42,606 bases of DNA. Source: an uncultured Verrucomicrobiales bacterium (GTDB taxonomy: Bacteria; Verrucomicrobiota; Verrucomicrobiia; Verrucomicrobiales; Akkermansiaceae). The notes below the pieces were generated by a model, which searched no databases, had not been told where the DNA came from, and worked only from the letters and a program-made list of their open reading frames with translations. Made by a program: the position numbers and the translations under genes. The stretch spans positions 1 to 42,606 of the forward strand of contig CAJQKQ010000098.1 of NCBI GenBank assembly GCA_905478925.1. Reading direction: 5' to 3'. Below, in pieces: positions 17,501-25,745 of this stretch. The first letter of the stretch is position 1, and each line of letters starts with the position of its first letter.

Positions 17501-19707
17501 GCACGAACAAAGATTTCACCGAAATGCGCAAATTGGATCTTCTGCACATCTCCATCCACGGCTTGATCCGCGGCGAGCAAATGGAGCTTGGGCGCGATCC
17601 TGATACAGGCGGGCAATGCCTGTATGCACTGGAACTGGTCAAGGCACTCGCCAAGGACAAACGAATCAGGCGAGTCTCGCTGCTCACTCGGCGGGTTTTT
17701 GATCCGAAGCTTTCCAATGACTATGCAGAGGCTAGGGAAATCCTGGATGACAATGCGGACATCATCCGAATAGAGGCCGGCCCTCGCCGCTATTTGCGCA
17801 AGGAGATTGTCTGGCGGCACCTCGATGCCTTCATCGATGGCACGCTTGCCTACCTGCGTAGGGAAAAACGTGTACCGGATCTGATCCACGCCCACTATGC
17901 GGATGCGGGCTACGTAGGTCGGCAGATCGCTGCGGTGCTCGGCTGCCCCTTCGTATTCACCGGCCATTCGCTTGGCCGAGTAAAGCGGCAGAGTCTGGTT
18001 GAGGGCGGGGTGGATCCAGTGGAAATGGAGAAGCGATATAACCTCGCCGCCCGCATCGAGGCCGAGGAACTGAGCCTCGATGCCGCGAGTATGGTCTGCA
18101 CCAGCACACGCCAGGAAGTGGACGAGCAATACGCGCTCTACGACCAGCACTCCGAAAGCCGCATGCGCGTGATACCGCCCGGGGTTGATCTTTCACGGTT
18201 CGATGGCCCGGGCTCGCCGGAGATGGCGGCGGCCATCGATGCCAAGCTCTCGGCATTCCTCAGCGATCCATCGAAGCCCGCGGTGCTGACCATCGCCCGT
18301 GCCGACGAACGGAAGAACCTCGCCGGCCTCGTCCGAGCGTTCTCGGGGAACGAGTGGCTTCGGGAAAATGCGAACCTCATCGTCATCGGCGGCAACCGCG
18401 AGAGGATCGACAAGCTTCCGCCCGGCACCCGCAAGGTGTGGATGCAGCTCCTGCGGAGCATTGACGACGGAAATCTCTACGGCGTCGCTGCCTACCCGAA
18501 AACTCACAAGGCTCCGGAGGTCGCCGGGCTCTACCGCTGGGCTTCCGAGCGGAAGGGCGTTTTCGTGAATCCTGCATTCACGGAGCCCTTCGGACTGACC
18601 CTTCTGGAAGCGGCGGCGGCGGGCCTGCCGCTGGTGGCCACGCACGATGGTGGTCCGCGCGACATCATCGCGAACTGCCGCAACGGAACTCTCGTCGATC
18701 CGCTTGATGATGTGGCAATGGGAAAAGCCATCGAGGCAATCGTATCCGATTCTGAAAAACAGAGGCTGCTATCGGAAACCGGTCATGCGGAGGTGCGGAA
18801 GCACTACTCGTGGGACGCACATGTCGCCACCTATCTCTCGGAAATTTACCGTATTCTTCCGCCGCAGCCAGTGGTTCGCGGTAGCAAATCGCGTGGCTCG
18901 TTGGTGGAGCGCGAGCGCTGGGTTGTGATGGATCTTTTGCCCAAGATTGAGGACGAATCACCGGAGATGGTGGGGCGTTGGAACCAGGTTTTCACAGAGC
19001 ATCCGATCGGCTTTGGGATTGCCACCGGACTATCGTTCGACGAGACTTGGGAGGTCATCTACCGCTGCGGAATGCCTGAGCCGGGTTTCGTGATCTCCGG
19101 TCTCGGCGCGGAAATTCGCTATGGAGAGAGCGGTGTGCTCGATGAGCGCTGGCAGCAGCAGATCGGTACCCGTTGGAACAGGGACGGAGTGATCGCAGCG
19201 CTCTCCGAAGTTGCGGGGCTCAACCTCCAGAAAGACCGTTTCCAGCATAAGTTTAAGGTGTCCTACACGATGGATTCGAACCATGCCTCCAGTAGGCTCG
19301 CCCTTCAGCGCAAGCTGAGAGAGAAGGGGATTTCCGCAAAAGTGATCGTTACGGCGAAGGCCTACGTCGATGTGATACCAATCCGCAGTGGCAAGGACGT
19401 CGCACTCAGATACCTGGAAAATCGGTGGGGGATCGACCCCGCGCGGATATTCTATTTCGGCACCTTTGGGAACGATATCTCAGCGGTGCGCGGTAGGAAC
19501 CTCTCCGCCCTCGCAGGCGACGCAGACCGTGTCCTCAAGCAACTGCACTCCCGGCCGCGGCTTTATCATGCGAAGGGAAAAGGCCTTGCCGGATTCTTCG
19601 AGGGGCTGGATCACTACGAATTCATCGAGGGCACGAAGCCGCCCAAACCGAACGAGAACGAACTACTGGGCGAGGAAGATGTTCCTCCCGTCGAACTGTC
19701 TCCTTGA
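17497..19707 (+). CDS. Sucrose-phosphate synthase with degenerate SPP-like C-terminal domain
   Basis: This GT4 glycosyltransferase (736 aa) makes sucrose 6-phosphate from UDP-glucose and fructose 6-phosphate. Its N-terminus MRKLDLLHISIHGLIRG, then ELGRDPDTGGQCLYALELVKAL, is the classic SPS signature. The sugar-nucleotide site is NPAFTEPFGLTLLEAAAAGLPLVATHDGGPRDII. Residues about 470-720 form an SPP-like HAD domain, but motif I reads WVVMDLLPKIED, without the DxDGT aspartates, and motif IV is GTFGNDISA, so this domain should be catalytically dead. That explains the separate intact SPP gene fused by ATGA overlap upstream. Sucrose is likely a compatible solute here. The C-terminus is proline/acid-rich (PPVELSP). 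Confidence 0.92.
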   Translation: MSTNKDFTEMRKLDLLHISIHGLIRGEQMELGRDPDTGGQCLYALELVKALAKDKRIRRVSLLTRRVFDPKLSNDYAEAREILDDNADIIRIEAGPRRYLRKEIVWRHLDAFIDGTLAYLRREKRVPDLIHAHYADAGYVGRQIAAVLGCPFVFTGHSLGRVKRQSLVEGGVDPVEMEKRYNLAARIEAEELSLDAASMVCTSTRQEVDEQYALYDQHSESRMRVIPPGVDLSRFDGPGSPEMAAAIDAKLSAFLSDPSKPAVLTIARADERKNLAGLVRAFSGNEWLRENANLIVIGGNRERIDKLPPGTRKVWMQLLRSIDDGNLYGVAAYPKTHKAPEVAGLYRWASERKGVFVNPAFTEPFGLTLLEAAAAGLPLVATHDGGPRDIIANCRNGTLVDPLDDVAMGKAIEAIVSDSEKQRLLSETGHAEVRKHYSWDAHVATYLSEIYRILPPQPVVRGSKSRGSLVERERWVVMDLLPKIEDESPEMVGRWNQVFTEHPIGFGIATGLSFDETWEVIYRCGMPEPGFVISGLGAEIRYGESGVLDERWQQQIGTRWNRDGVIAALSEVAGLNLQKDRFQHKFKVSYTMDSNHASSRLALQRKLREKGISAKVIVTAKAYVDVIPIRSGKDVALRYLENRWGIDPARIFYFGTFGNDISAVRGRNLSALAGDADRVLKQLHSRPRLYHAKGKGLAGFFEGLDHYEFIEGTKPPKPNENELLGEEDVPPVELSP

Positions 19708-19720
19708 ATCGAGCTGTCCC

Positions 19721-20548
19721 TCAGCGGATCCCGTAGGCACGGATTGCATTGCCACCGAGCACCGCGTCGCGTTCTGGGGCGGAAAGTTCCGAAGTCAGGT
19801 TGCGGACGGTTTCCGCCCACTTCGCATAGCTTGTGCGCAGCAGGCAAACCGGCCAGTCAGTGCCGAACATGACTTTTTCTGCACCGAAAATTTCTAGAGT
19901 TTCCTGGAAGTAGGCGGCGACGGTTTCCGCGTCGCCTTCGCCTTCGGGGAATTCGGTGAGGAGTCCGGAGAATTTTACGCCAGTAAGATTCGGGCGTTTC
20001 GCTAGTTCCAGCATCCCGGTTCGCCATCCGGCCTCAACATTGCCGTTGCGGGCTTCGGGCTTGGCGATGTGGTCGAGGATGATGGGGAGATCCGGTTGGC
20101 GGTCAACGAGTTGCAAGGCGACCGGGAACTGGCGTTGGAAAATTAGGAGGTCGTAGATTAAGTCGTGATTGGGAAGTTGGGAGAGGCCGCGGTGGAAGTC
20201 ATCACGGAGGAAATATTCATCCGGCTCTTCCTGGAGAACGTGGCGGACAGCTGTGAATTTTGGGTGGGCGGCGAGGCGTTCGAGGTCGGAACCAACGTTT
20301 TCATCAATGAGCGGCACCCATCCGACGAGCGCCTTGATACGGTCTGTTTGATCGGCGAGTGAGAGCAGGAAATCGGATTCCTCGATGACCTGCCTTGCCT
20401 GGACGGCGACGGTTCCTGTGACGCCTGATTCCGATGTGACGGATTCCAGTTCAGGTACTAGTTGGTTTTGGGCGAGCGGAGAACCTTCTGGAATCCAGGG
20501 GTAATCCTCTACGGAGTAGCGCCAGAGATGGTGGTGTGAGTCGATCAT
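19721..20548 (-). CDS. Sugar lactonase, COG3618 amidohydrolase (candidate L-galactonolactonase)
   Basis: This is a 275-aa TIM-barrel amidohydrolase of the COG3618 type, which includes L-fucono- and L-galactonolactonases. The metal-binding start MIDSHHHLWRY, the barrel sequences GTVAVQARQVIEESDFLL and LPIILDHIAKPEARNG, and the end FGTDWPVCLL (catalytic Asp in FGTDWP) are diagnostic. It hydrolyses a sugar lactone to the acid. In this minus-strand gene set the substrate is inferred to be L-galactono-lactone, produced by the dehydrogenase at 23841-24782. It is separated from the other pathway genes by a TlpA-like gene. It converges with the sucrose genes with only a 13-bp gap. L-fuconolactone is the main alternative substrate. 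Confidence 0.83.
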   Translation of the reverse strand: MIDSHHHLWRYSVEDYPWIPEGSPLAQNQLVPELESVTSESGVTGTVAVQARQVIEESDFLLSLADQTDRIKALVGWVPLIDENVGSDLERLAAHPKFTAVRHVLQEEPDEYFLRDDFHRGLSQLPNHDLIYDLLIFQRQFPVALQLVDRQPDLPIILDHIAKPEARNGNVEAGWRTGMLELAKRPNLTGVKFSGLLTEFPEGEGDAETVAAYFQETLEIFGAEKVMFGTDWPVCLLRTSYAKWAETVRNLTSELSAPERDAVLGGNAIRAYGIR

Positions 20549-20653
20549 GGGGTGAAGCTGACTTCATTGCCCGGTAGGCGACAACCTTTTCCTCGGAATT
20601 GACGAGAGGTATCCCCGTGATATTTTTAGTTTTATCGGGAGGCCGAAGAACGC

Positions 20654-21358
20654 TTACTCATCCTCTTTGGCCAGGCGGGCTTCCGTAATTTCATTGCGGG
20701 ATTCTTCAGAAAGTTTTCCAAGAGGGTATTTCACGACCTTGCCGGCAAACATCACAAAGGTCACCTCTGTTTCGGTCGCTTCACGCACTGCTGCCTTGAG
20801 TTCGTTCCCATCGGCATTGGTCCAGGTTTTTGTTTCGAAGAGGTTCTTGGAGGCTGCAAAGGATGCGTCTTCTGTTTCTCCGACATCTTTGAGAGCTTTT
20901 TTGATAGATTTTTCAAAACCTCCATCGTGCGGGTTGCCGTTGAAGATCAACTGTCCCTCGACGTCGAATACGAAGGCGCGAGGAATGCCGTTGAAGCTGA
21001 TTGGTCCGTTTGCCCCAGACGTGATGGTGTATTCGATCTTATTTTTTTTGACCAAAGGTTCGATCTGCTTTTTTGAGTGGTTCTGGCTCTCAGCGCCGAT
21101 GATCAGCAGGCCGTCGTCGCGGTAGCGTTTGTCCATCTTCGCCAAATGTGGGAGTAGGGCAATACACGGAGGGCAGCGAACCCCCCAGTGTTCGATCACG
21201 ACGACCTTGCCGCGCATGTCGCTGTTGGACACTTTTTCGCCGAAAAGAGTCGATCCGAGGCTCCATTCGGAGAGAGAGTGTCCGGATTTCTCGGCAGCAG
21301 ATGCTAGTAGGGTTAGGCCAAATCCTAGGATGATCGCACATCTAAATGTCTTGTTCAT
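20654..21358 (-). CDS. TlpA-like thioredoxin with SHD1-like C-terminal domain
   Basis: This is an exported thioredoxin-fold protein (234 aa). A signal peptide spans residues 1-21 (CAIILGFGLTLLASA). The thioredoxin domain follows with the active site WGVRCPPCIALLPHL (Cys62 and Cys65) and the cis-Pro region GIPRAFVFD. The C-terminal 50 residues (KTWTNADGNELKAAVREA, then VVKYPLGKLSEESRNEI) match the SHD1-like domain common in planctomycete/verrucomicrobial exported proteins. It should reduce or exchange disulfides in the periplasm. It sits inside the sugar gene cluster, between uxaE and the lactonase, and has no obvious metabolic link to it. Codons are somewhat AT-richer than those of its neighbours. 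Confidence 0.78.
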   Translation of the reverse strand: MNKTFRCAIILGFGLTLLASAAEKSGHSLSEWSLGSTLFGEKVSNSDMRGKVVVIEHWGVRCPPCIALLPHLAKMDKRYRDDGLLIIGAESQNHSKKQIEPLVKKNKIEYTITSGANGPISFNGIPRAFVFDVEGQLIFNGNPHDGGFEKSIKKALKDVGETEDASFAASKNLFETKTWTNADGNELKAAVREATETEVTFVMFAGKVVKYPLGKLSEESRNEITEARLAKEDE

Positions 21359-21425
21359 GGTGGTTTGAGATAACTGGTAGATTAAGGGATGTCAATCTGA
21401 TCCGCTTTTAGCCGCTGCTAGATTA

Positions 21426-22670
21426 TTAACCGAATAGCGGCTTCATGTGGCGGTCGAGGAGGTTCTCGGTGACGCAGCGGGAAACGGTCTCGCGGTTGTC
21501 GTGGAGAGCCTTGATGTAGGTGTCGCCGAGTTGCGCTGCGATCTTGAATCCGACGTGGAGGAGTTGGCGGACGTTGGGGTCGTAGGCCGAATTCGATTGG
21601 TCGTGGCGGAGGGCTCCGGTGAACTGTTCGCTGGTCCAGTCGTTGACGGTTTCTGCGGAGGGGAGTTTTGCGAAATCGATGTCGATGACGGTGGCGTATG
21701 GTTCGCAGAGGGCTTCCTTTTTCGCAAGCGCCTGGGCGTAGATTTCCTTGGCGAGTTCGAGGCCGGAACCTCCGGATTCAGCGAGACCGATGACTTCTTC
21801 AAGCCAGTTGGTGCCTGCGGTCTTGATGTGGAGGCCGGCTCCGGTGCGGGCGAGGGCACGCTTGATGGCGGGGTAGATCGAGAACTTGTCCGATCCGGAG
21901 TGGACGGAGAGTTTCAGGGTATCCGGCAATCCGTAGGCTTGGATCGCGTGGGCGATAACTGCGAGGTCGTCGTTGAATTCTTTCTCGAACTGTGCGGTGT
22001 CGCCGACGTAATCGACGCCCTTGTTGAAACGGCCAGTGAACTTCGGTGCGATGGTCTGGATCGGGATGCCCTGGTCGGCGATAGCGGCGAGGATGACGAG
22101 CAGTTCCGGCGGAGTCTGCGGGCTGTCGGTTTCGTCCATCGAAACTTCGGTCACGAAATCGGTGCCCTTTGCCGCGACGATGTGGTCATAGATCGCCTTT
22201 GCTTTCTGGGTGGCTTTGAGGAATTGATTGGCGGTTTTTCCTACTAGGCTTCTAGTGATTACCAACGGAGCTTCGATGCCTTCGATTTGGATTTTACCAA
22301 TGAGTTCTGGATGGCGCTCGATGAAGGCGGTGACTTCTTCAGGGTCTGCGGGGGTGCCGATATCGTCAGCTACATCGAGGGTAAAGAAATCGCAGGGAGC
22401 GAGGAAGCGGTCGACGGTGCTGAAGTTGATGTGATCCGCATCGAGCAGGTATTCGCCGGTCCACCCGAGATCGGCGACGGCCTTGTCGGCGGCATCGCGG
22501 GTCGTCTGTGGTTGGGAACCGATGATGTCATGCTCGCGGTTAGATTTGTTCCAGACCGGGGTGATGTCGATGCCGAGTTCCTTGGCGGCGATGAAAGCTT
22601 TGAGTTGGGCGTGGGCTCCGTTGGCGAAGCGGTCGCCGACTCCGAAGGTGTATTTGGGGCAGGTTTTCAT
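21426..22670 (-). CDS. uxaE: Tagaturonate epimerase family protein (UxaE)
   Basis: This 414-aa protein resembles the UxaE family, which epimerises D-tagaturonate to D-fructuronate, bypassing altronate. Supporting segments are FGVGDRFANGAHAQLKAF at the start, YLLDADHINFSTVDRFL, VSMDETDSPQTPPELLVIL, APKFTGRFNKGVDYVGD and LSVHSGSDKFSIYPAIKRAL. The conserved His/Asp/Glu residues in these stretches are consistent with metal binding. The family name is recalled from sequence resemblance, not a search. The neighbour immediately upstream is an L-galactonate 5-dehydrogenase-like gene (34-bp gap), whose product would be tagaturonate, the substrate of this enzyme. The start is preceded by an AT-rich leader repeat. 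Confidence 0.72.
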   Translation of the reverse strand: MKTCPKYTFGVGDRFANGAHAQLKAFIAAKELGIDITPVWNKSNREHDIIGSQPQTTRDAADKAVADLGWTGEYLLDADHINFSTVDRFLAPCDFFTLDVADDIGTPADPEEVTAFIERHPELIGKIQIEGIEAPLVITRSLVGKTANQFLKATQKAKAIYDHIVAAKGTDFVTEVSMDETDSPQTPPELLVILAAIADQGIPIQTIAPKFTGRFNKGVDYVGDTAQFEKEFNDDLAVIAHAIQAYGLPDTLKLSVHSGSDKFSIYPAIKRALARTGAGLHIKTAGTNWLEEVIGLAESGGSGLELAKEIYAQALAKKEALCEPYATVIDIDFAKLPSAETVNDWTSEQFTGALRHDQSNSAYDPNVRQLLHVGFKIAAQLGDTYIKALHDNRETVSRCVTENLLDRHMKPLFG

Positions 22671-22708
22671 GATGTTTTGAATTTTGTGTTTTGAGTTTTG
22701 AAATTTAG
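22671..22708 (-). repeat. AT-rich leader repeat before uxaE
   Basis: On the minus strand the spacer reads AAATTTCAAAACTCAAAAC then ACAAAATTCAAAACATC directly before the ATG, a run of AAAACTC/AAAATTC units. It is a diverged member of the leader class seen at rsmB, ligA and the L-galactose dehydrogenase gene. Confidence 0.5.
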
Positions 22709-23739
22709 CGAATCTCGATGATTGCTTTGATAGCTCCGAGGGTGGGGTCGGTGAATTGGTCGAATTTTTCCGGGACTTCGTCGAAGCCGATACGGTGGGT
22801 GATCCAGATGTCGGTGTCGATCTTGCCTTCGCGGATGAGGTTGATGATCTCGGGAAAGTCGGCCGGGACGGCGTTGCGTGAGGCGAGCAGGGTCAGCTCG
22901 CGGCGGTGGAAGACCGGTGCGTGGGGGAAACTGAGATCCGAGGTGGTGATGCCGACATAGACGACGCGGCCGGTGAAGGCGGCGTATTCGAAGCAGGTCG
23001 ACATCGAGCGTGGGCTGCCGGTTGCGTCGATGATCACGTCGGCGAGGTTGCCGTCGGTGACTTTCTCAAGATCGGCGAGGTGGGAACCGTCGGGCTTGGC
23101 TAGGACGCCGGTTTTGATGCCGAGTTTCTCTGCGCAGAAATCGAGGCGACCCTGGACCATGTCCATAACGATGACGTTTACGTCTTCCATGAGTTTGAGG
23201 AACTCGAGGCAGGCGAGACCGATGGGACCCGCGCCAATTACGAGGACAGTTTCGCCGGGCTTGGGGTTGCCGCGCTGGACGGCGTGGTAGCCGATCGCGA
23301 GGGTCTCGACGAGAGCGAGTTGGTCGTAGGAGAGGTCGTTGCCGGGATGGAGCTTGCGGGCGGGGACGATGAATGTCCCTTTGCGAAGGCCGCCGTTGTT
23401 GTGCACTCCGATGACCTGCACGCCGGGGCAGCAGTTCGAGGAACCTTTTTTCGAAGTCGGGGTTTGCGTATCGTTGACGTATGGTTCCAGTGAGCACTTG
23501 TCGCCGGATTTTACATTGGTGACGCCTTCGCCGACGGCGACGACTTCGAGCCCGAGTTCGTGGCCGGGGGTGCGCGGGTAGGCGAAAAACGGAAATTTCC
23601 CAAGGTAGCAGGAGAGGTCGGTTCCGCAGATGCCCATGCGGTGGGTGCGGACAACCGCCTCGCCCGGGCCGGGATTGGTCTCATCCGGGCGGTCGATGAC
23701 GGTGATAACTTTTGGTTCGGTGAATTCGATGGCGTTCAT
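22705..23739 (-). CDS. Zinc alcohol dehydrogenase (candidate L-galactonate 5-dehydrogenase)
   Basis: This is an MDR-family NAD(P)-dependent dehydrogenase (344 aa). Catalytic zinc ligands are Cys38 in GICGTDLSC and the His60/Glu61 pair in TPGHELGLEVVA. The Rossmann motif is VLVIGAGPIGLACLEFL, with an Asp after VNVIVMD favouring NAD. The lobe that usually holds four structural-zinc cysteines has only SNCCPGV, as in several sugar-acid dehydrogenases. In E. coli the L-galactonate 5-dehydrogenase (LgoD) makes tagaturonate, which fits the UxaE gene 34 bp downstream. Substrate is inferred from context. An L-fuconate-type or other polyol substrate is possible. Confidence 0.8.
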   Translation of the reverse strand: MNAIEFTEPKVITVIDRPDETNPGPGEAVVRTHRMGICGTDLSCYLGKFPFFAYPRTPGHELGLEVVAVGEGVTNVKSGDKCSLEPYVNDTQTPTSKKGSSNCCPGVQVIGVHNNGGLRKGTFIVPARKLHPGNDLSYDQLALVETLAIGYHAVQRGNPKPGETVLVIGAGPIGLACLEFLKLMEDVNVIVMDMVQGRLDFCAEKLGIKTGVLAKPDGSHLADLEKVTDGNLADVIIDATGSPRSMSTCFEYAAFTGRVVYVGITTSDLSFPHAPVFHRRELTLLASRNAVPADFPEIINLIREGKIDTDIWITHRIGFDEVPEKFDQFTDPTLGAIKAIIEIR

Positions 23740-23822
23740 GGAAAGTTTGCTGGTTGGAAGTGTTCAGTTTTCAGGAAGACTTTGCAGATGACTAAGAGGG
23801 TTGAACCTTGGAGTTGGGATTG

Positions 23823-23843
23823 GGGTTTAGAATTTAAAGTTTA
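23823..23843 (+). repeat. AT-rich repeat at the 3' end of the L-galactose dehydrogenase gene
   Basis: GGTTTAGAATTTAAAGTTT is the inverse-orientation counterpart of the leader before the same gene at 24785-24821 (GATTTAGAATTTAAAGTTT on the minus strand). The gene is therefore flanked by inverted copies of the element. Confidence 0.5.
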
Positions 23844-24782
23844 ATTGTTCTCCGGGAGGCCTTCCTTGTGGCCGAGGTCTTTGACTGGTTCGAAGATGGC
23901 GAGGACTTGGTTGAGTCGATCGCGATCGATGGGTTTGGCCAGCCACTCTGCCCATTTATTGATGTTATTGGGGTTGGCGGAGCCGGCGATGGTGGTGGCG
24001 ATGCCGGGGTGCTCGCAGGAAAACTGGAGGGCGAGTTGGGCGATATCTAGGCCGTTGTCGGCGCAGAATTTCGCGGCGTCGCGGGCTGCCTGTTTGACGG
24101 CTTCGGGTTCCTTGAGCCACTCGGGGAGTTCGGCGTTGGTGAGAAGGCGCGCGGAGAAGGGGCCGGCGTTCAATGCGCCAATGCCCTTGGCTTCGAGGCG
24201 GGGGAGAAGTTCGGTGGCGAACGAGGTGTTCTGGAGGGTGTAGCGGTTGTAGCTGAGAACGCAGTCGATCTCGTCCTCGATATGGTCGAGGACGGTATTG
24301 AAGGTTTTTATCGGGTAGCAGGAGAATCCAATGGCGCGGACTTTTCCTTGTTCCTTGAGCTTGATCAGAGCAGGTAGAGTTTCCGTCCAGATCTGTTCGA
24401 GAGGGACGAACTCGACGTCATGAAGAAGCATGATGTCGAGGTGATCGGTCTTGAGGCGCTGCAGGGAGATGTGGGCGGATTCCTCGACACGCTTTGCGGA
24501 GAAATCGAAATGGACGTCGGAGAAGCGACCGAGCTTGCTACCGATGAGGTAGGAATCGCGTGGCACACCCTTGAGTCCGAGGCCGAGCATGATCTCAGAC
24601 ATGCCCCGGCCGTAGAAGGGAGAGGTGTCGATGAAGTTTATCCCGAGATCGAGTGCGGTGCGGGTGGAGCGCATCGCCTCGTCGATGGTGATGGAACGGA
24701 ATTCGGCTCCGAGGGATGAGGCTCCGAAGGAGAGGATGGGGAGGTCGATGCCGGTTTTTCCAAGGGGACGGGTGGGGATCAT
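23841..24782 (-). CDS. Aldo/keto reductase, L-galactose dehydrogenase type
   Basis: This is an AKR-fold NAD(P)-dependent sugar dehydrogenase (313 aa). The catalytic tetrad is present: Asp52 and Tyr57 in FIDTSPFYGRGMSE, Lys83 in IGSKLGRF and His121 in MLLHDVEF. Segments such as LGKTGIDLPILSFGASSLG, SAKRVEESAHISLQRLKTDHLDI, ALIKLKEQGKVRAIGFSCYP and the tail VLAIFEPVKDLGHKEGLPENN closely track plant L-galactose dehydrogenase, which ends with LEPVKNLTWPSGI. It would oxidise L-galactose to the lactone. It lies 101 bp upstream of the zinc dehydrogenase. Inverted AT-rich elements flank the gene. L-fucose or D-arabinose are alternative substrates for this group. Confidence 0.85.
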   Translation of the reverse strand: MIPTRPLGKTGIDLPILSFGASSLGAEFRSITIDEAMRSTRTALDLGINFIDTSPFYGRGMSEIMLGLGLKGVPRDSYLIGSKLGRFSDVHFDFSAKRVEESAHISLQRLKTDHLDIMLLHDVEFVPLEQIWTETLPALIKLKEQGKVRAIGFSCYPIKTFNTVLDHIEDEIDCVLSYNRYTLQNTSFATELLPRLEAKGIGALNAGPFSARLLTNAELPEWLKEPEAVKQAARDAAKFCADNGLDIAQLALQFSCEHPGIATTIAGSANPNNINKWAEWLAKPIDRDRLNQVLAIFEPVKDLGHKEGLPENN

Positions 24783-24784
24783 GG

Positions 24785-24821
24785 GAAATTCTAAATTAGA
24801 AACTTTAAATTCTAAATCCTA
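24785..24821 (-). repeat. AT-rich leader repeat before the L-galactose dehydrogenase gene
   Basis: On the minus strand: AGGATTTAGAATTTAAAGTT then TCTAATTTAGAATTTC, ending 3 nt before the ATG at 24782. TTTAGAATTT occurs twice. It is nearly identical to the leader at 31758-31788. Confidence 0.65.
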
Positions 24822-24847
24822 AGTAAGAGGCGGTATCTCCGCTCTTG

Positions 24848-25657
24848 TTACAACACGCTGCGGATGGAATTGATGGTTTGGCTGGCGGCGACTTTGGCGT
24901 CGGGGAGGGGGAAGATCTCGGCGGAGAGGTGGCCTTTGTAGCCGCTTTCTTTGAGTGCGGCGACGATAGGTGCCGGGTCGGTGTGTCCGAAGCCCATGGC
25001 ACGGCGGTTGGAATCGGCGTAGTGGACGTGGCCAATGTGCTTGGCGGCAGAGCGGATGGATGCGGCGAGGTCGGCTTCCTCGATGTTCATATGGAAGAGG
25101 TCGGCGAGGAGGACGATGTTCTCCAACGACGAGCTTTCGATGAACTCCGCGCCGTCTCCGAGGCGGTTGATGAGGTTGGTTTCGTAGCGGTTGAGTGGTT
25201 CGTAGATGAACGGGACGTTGAATTTCGCTGCGGTTTTTCCGGCGATGCGGAGGGCGTCGGTGAGCCATTCGAGGGCTTGCTCTCGGGAGACTTCTCCACC
25301 CCATTTTCCCTGCATCGAGCCTAGAATGGCGGGAGCGCCGAGTTGGCCGCCGAAGGCGATCATTTGCTCGATGAAGTCGAGGGCGGCAACGCGTTTATCG
25401 AGTGAGGGATCGGTGAGTGAGAGCCCGTGTTTGACCATGCCTGCACCGGTGCCGACGGCGGCGATGCCGAGGCCGTGGGTATCGGAGAGGGATTTGATTT
25501 CTCTGACGGAAACGTGGTCGGGACCTGGGAGGAAGAGTTCGACATCGTCGAAGCCGGTTTCCTTGGCGAGGGCGAAGCCTTGGGCGAGAGCTTGGTGGAA
25601 AACGAAGGGGCCGGCGGCGGCTTCGGGGACTTGGCAGAGTGTGACGGCGGTGCGCAT
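24848..25657 (-). CDS. TIM-barrel sugar isomerase/epimerase (xylose-isomerase-like)
   Basis: This is a 269-aa member of the AP-endonuclease-2 / xylose-isomerase-like TIM barrel group, to which hydroxypyruvate isomerases, tagatose-3-epimerases and inosose dehydratases belong. Recognisable points are FALAKETGFDDVELFLPG, the FIYEPLNRYETNLINRLGDGAEFI stretch (metal-binding Glu), LADLFHMNIEEADLAASI (metal-binding Asp/His) and HVHYADSNRRAMGFGHTD, then HLSAEIFPLPD (Glu). The family acts on many sugars and keto-acids. In this cluster it could interconvert L-galactose-related sugars, but the substrate cannot be read from sequence. The start ATG 25657 lies about 20 bp below a CGCAGAGG repeat. Confidence 0.78.
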   Translation of the reverse strand: MRTAVTLCQVPEAAAGPFVFHQALAQGFALAKETGFDDVELFLPGPDHVSVREIKSLSDTHGLGIAAVGTGAGMVKHGLSLTDPSLDKRVAALDFIEQMIAFGGQLGAPAILGSMQGKWGGEVSREQALEWLTDALRIAGKTAAKFNVPFIYEPLNRYETNLINRLGDGAEFIESSSLENIVLLADLFHMNIEEADLAASIRSAAKHIGHVHYADSNRRAMGFGHTDPAPIVAALKESGYKGHLSAEIFPLPDAKVAASQTINSIRSVL

Positions 25658-25677
25658 GAAATTGGGATGGGGAAAGA

Positions 25678-25710
25678 TTTACTGCGGAGACGCAGAGGTC
25701 GCAGAGGGGG
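25678..25710. repeat. CGCAGAGG-type dispersed intergenic repeat, copy 2
   Basis: TTTACTGCGGAGACGCAGAG then GTCGCAGAGGGGG matches the copy at 2287-2327 in unit and spacing. It lies between the isomerase start and the RbsD/FucU stop. Confidence 0.55.
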
Positions 25711-25745
25711 CTGCGTGTGTTTTCTGGTCTGGTTTCTGGATGCGA

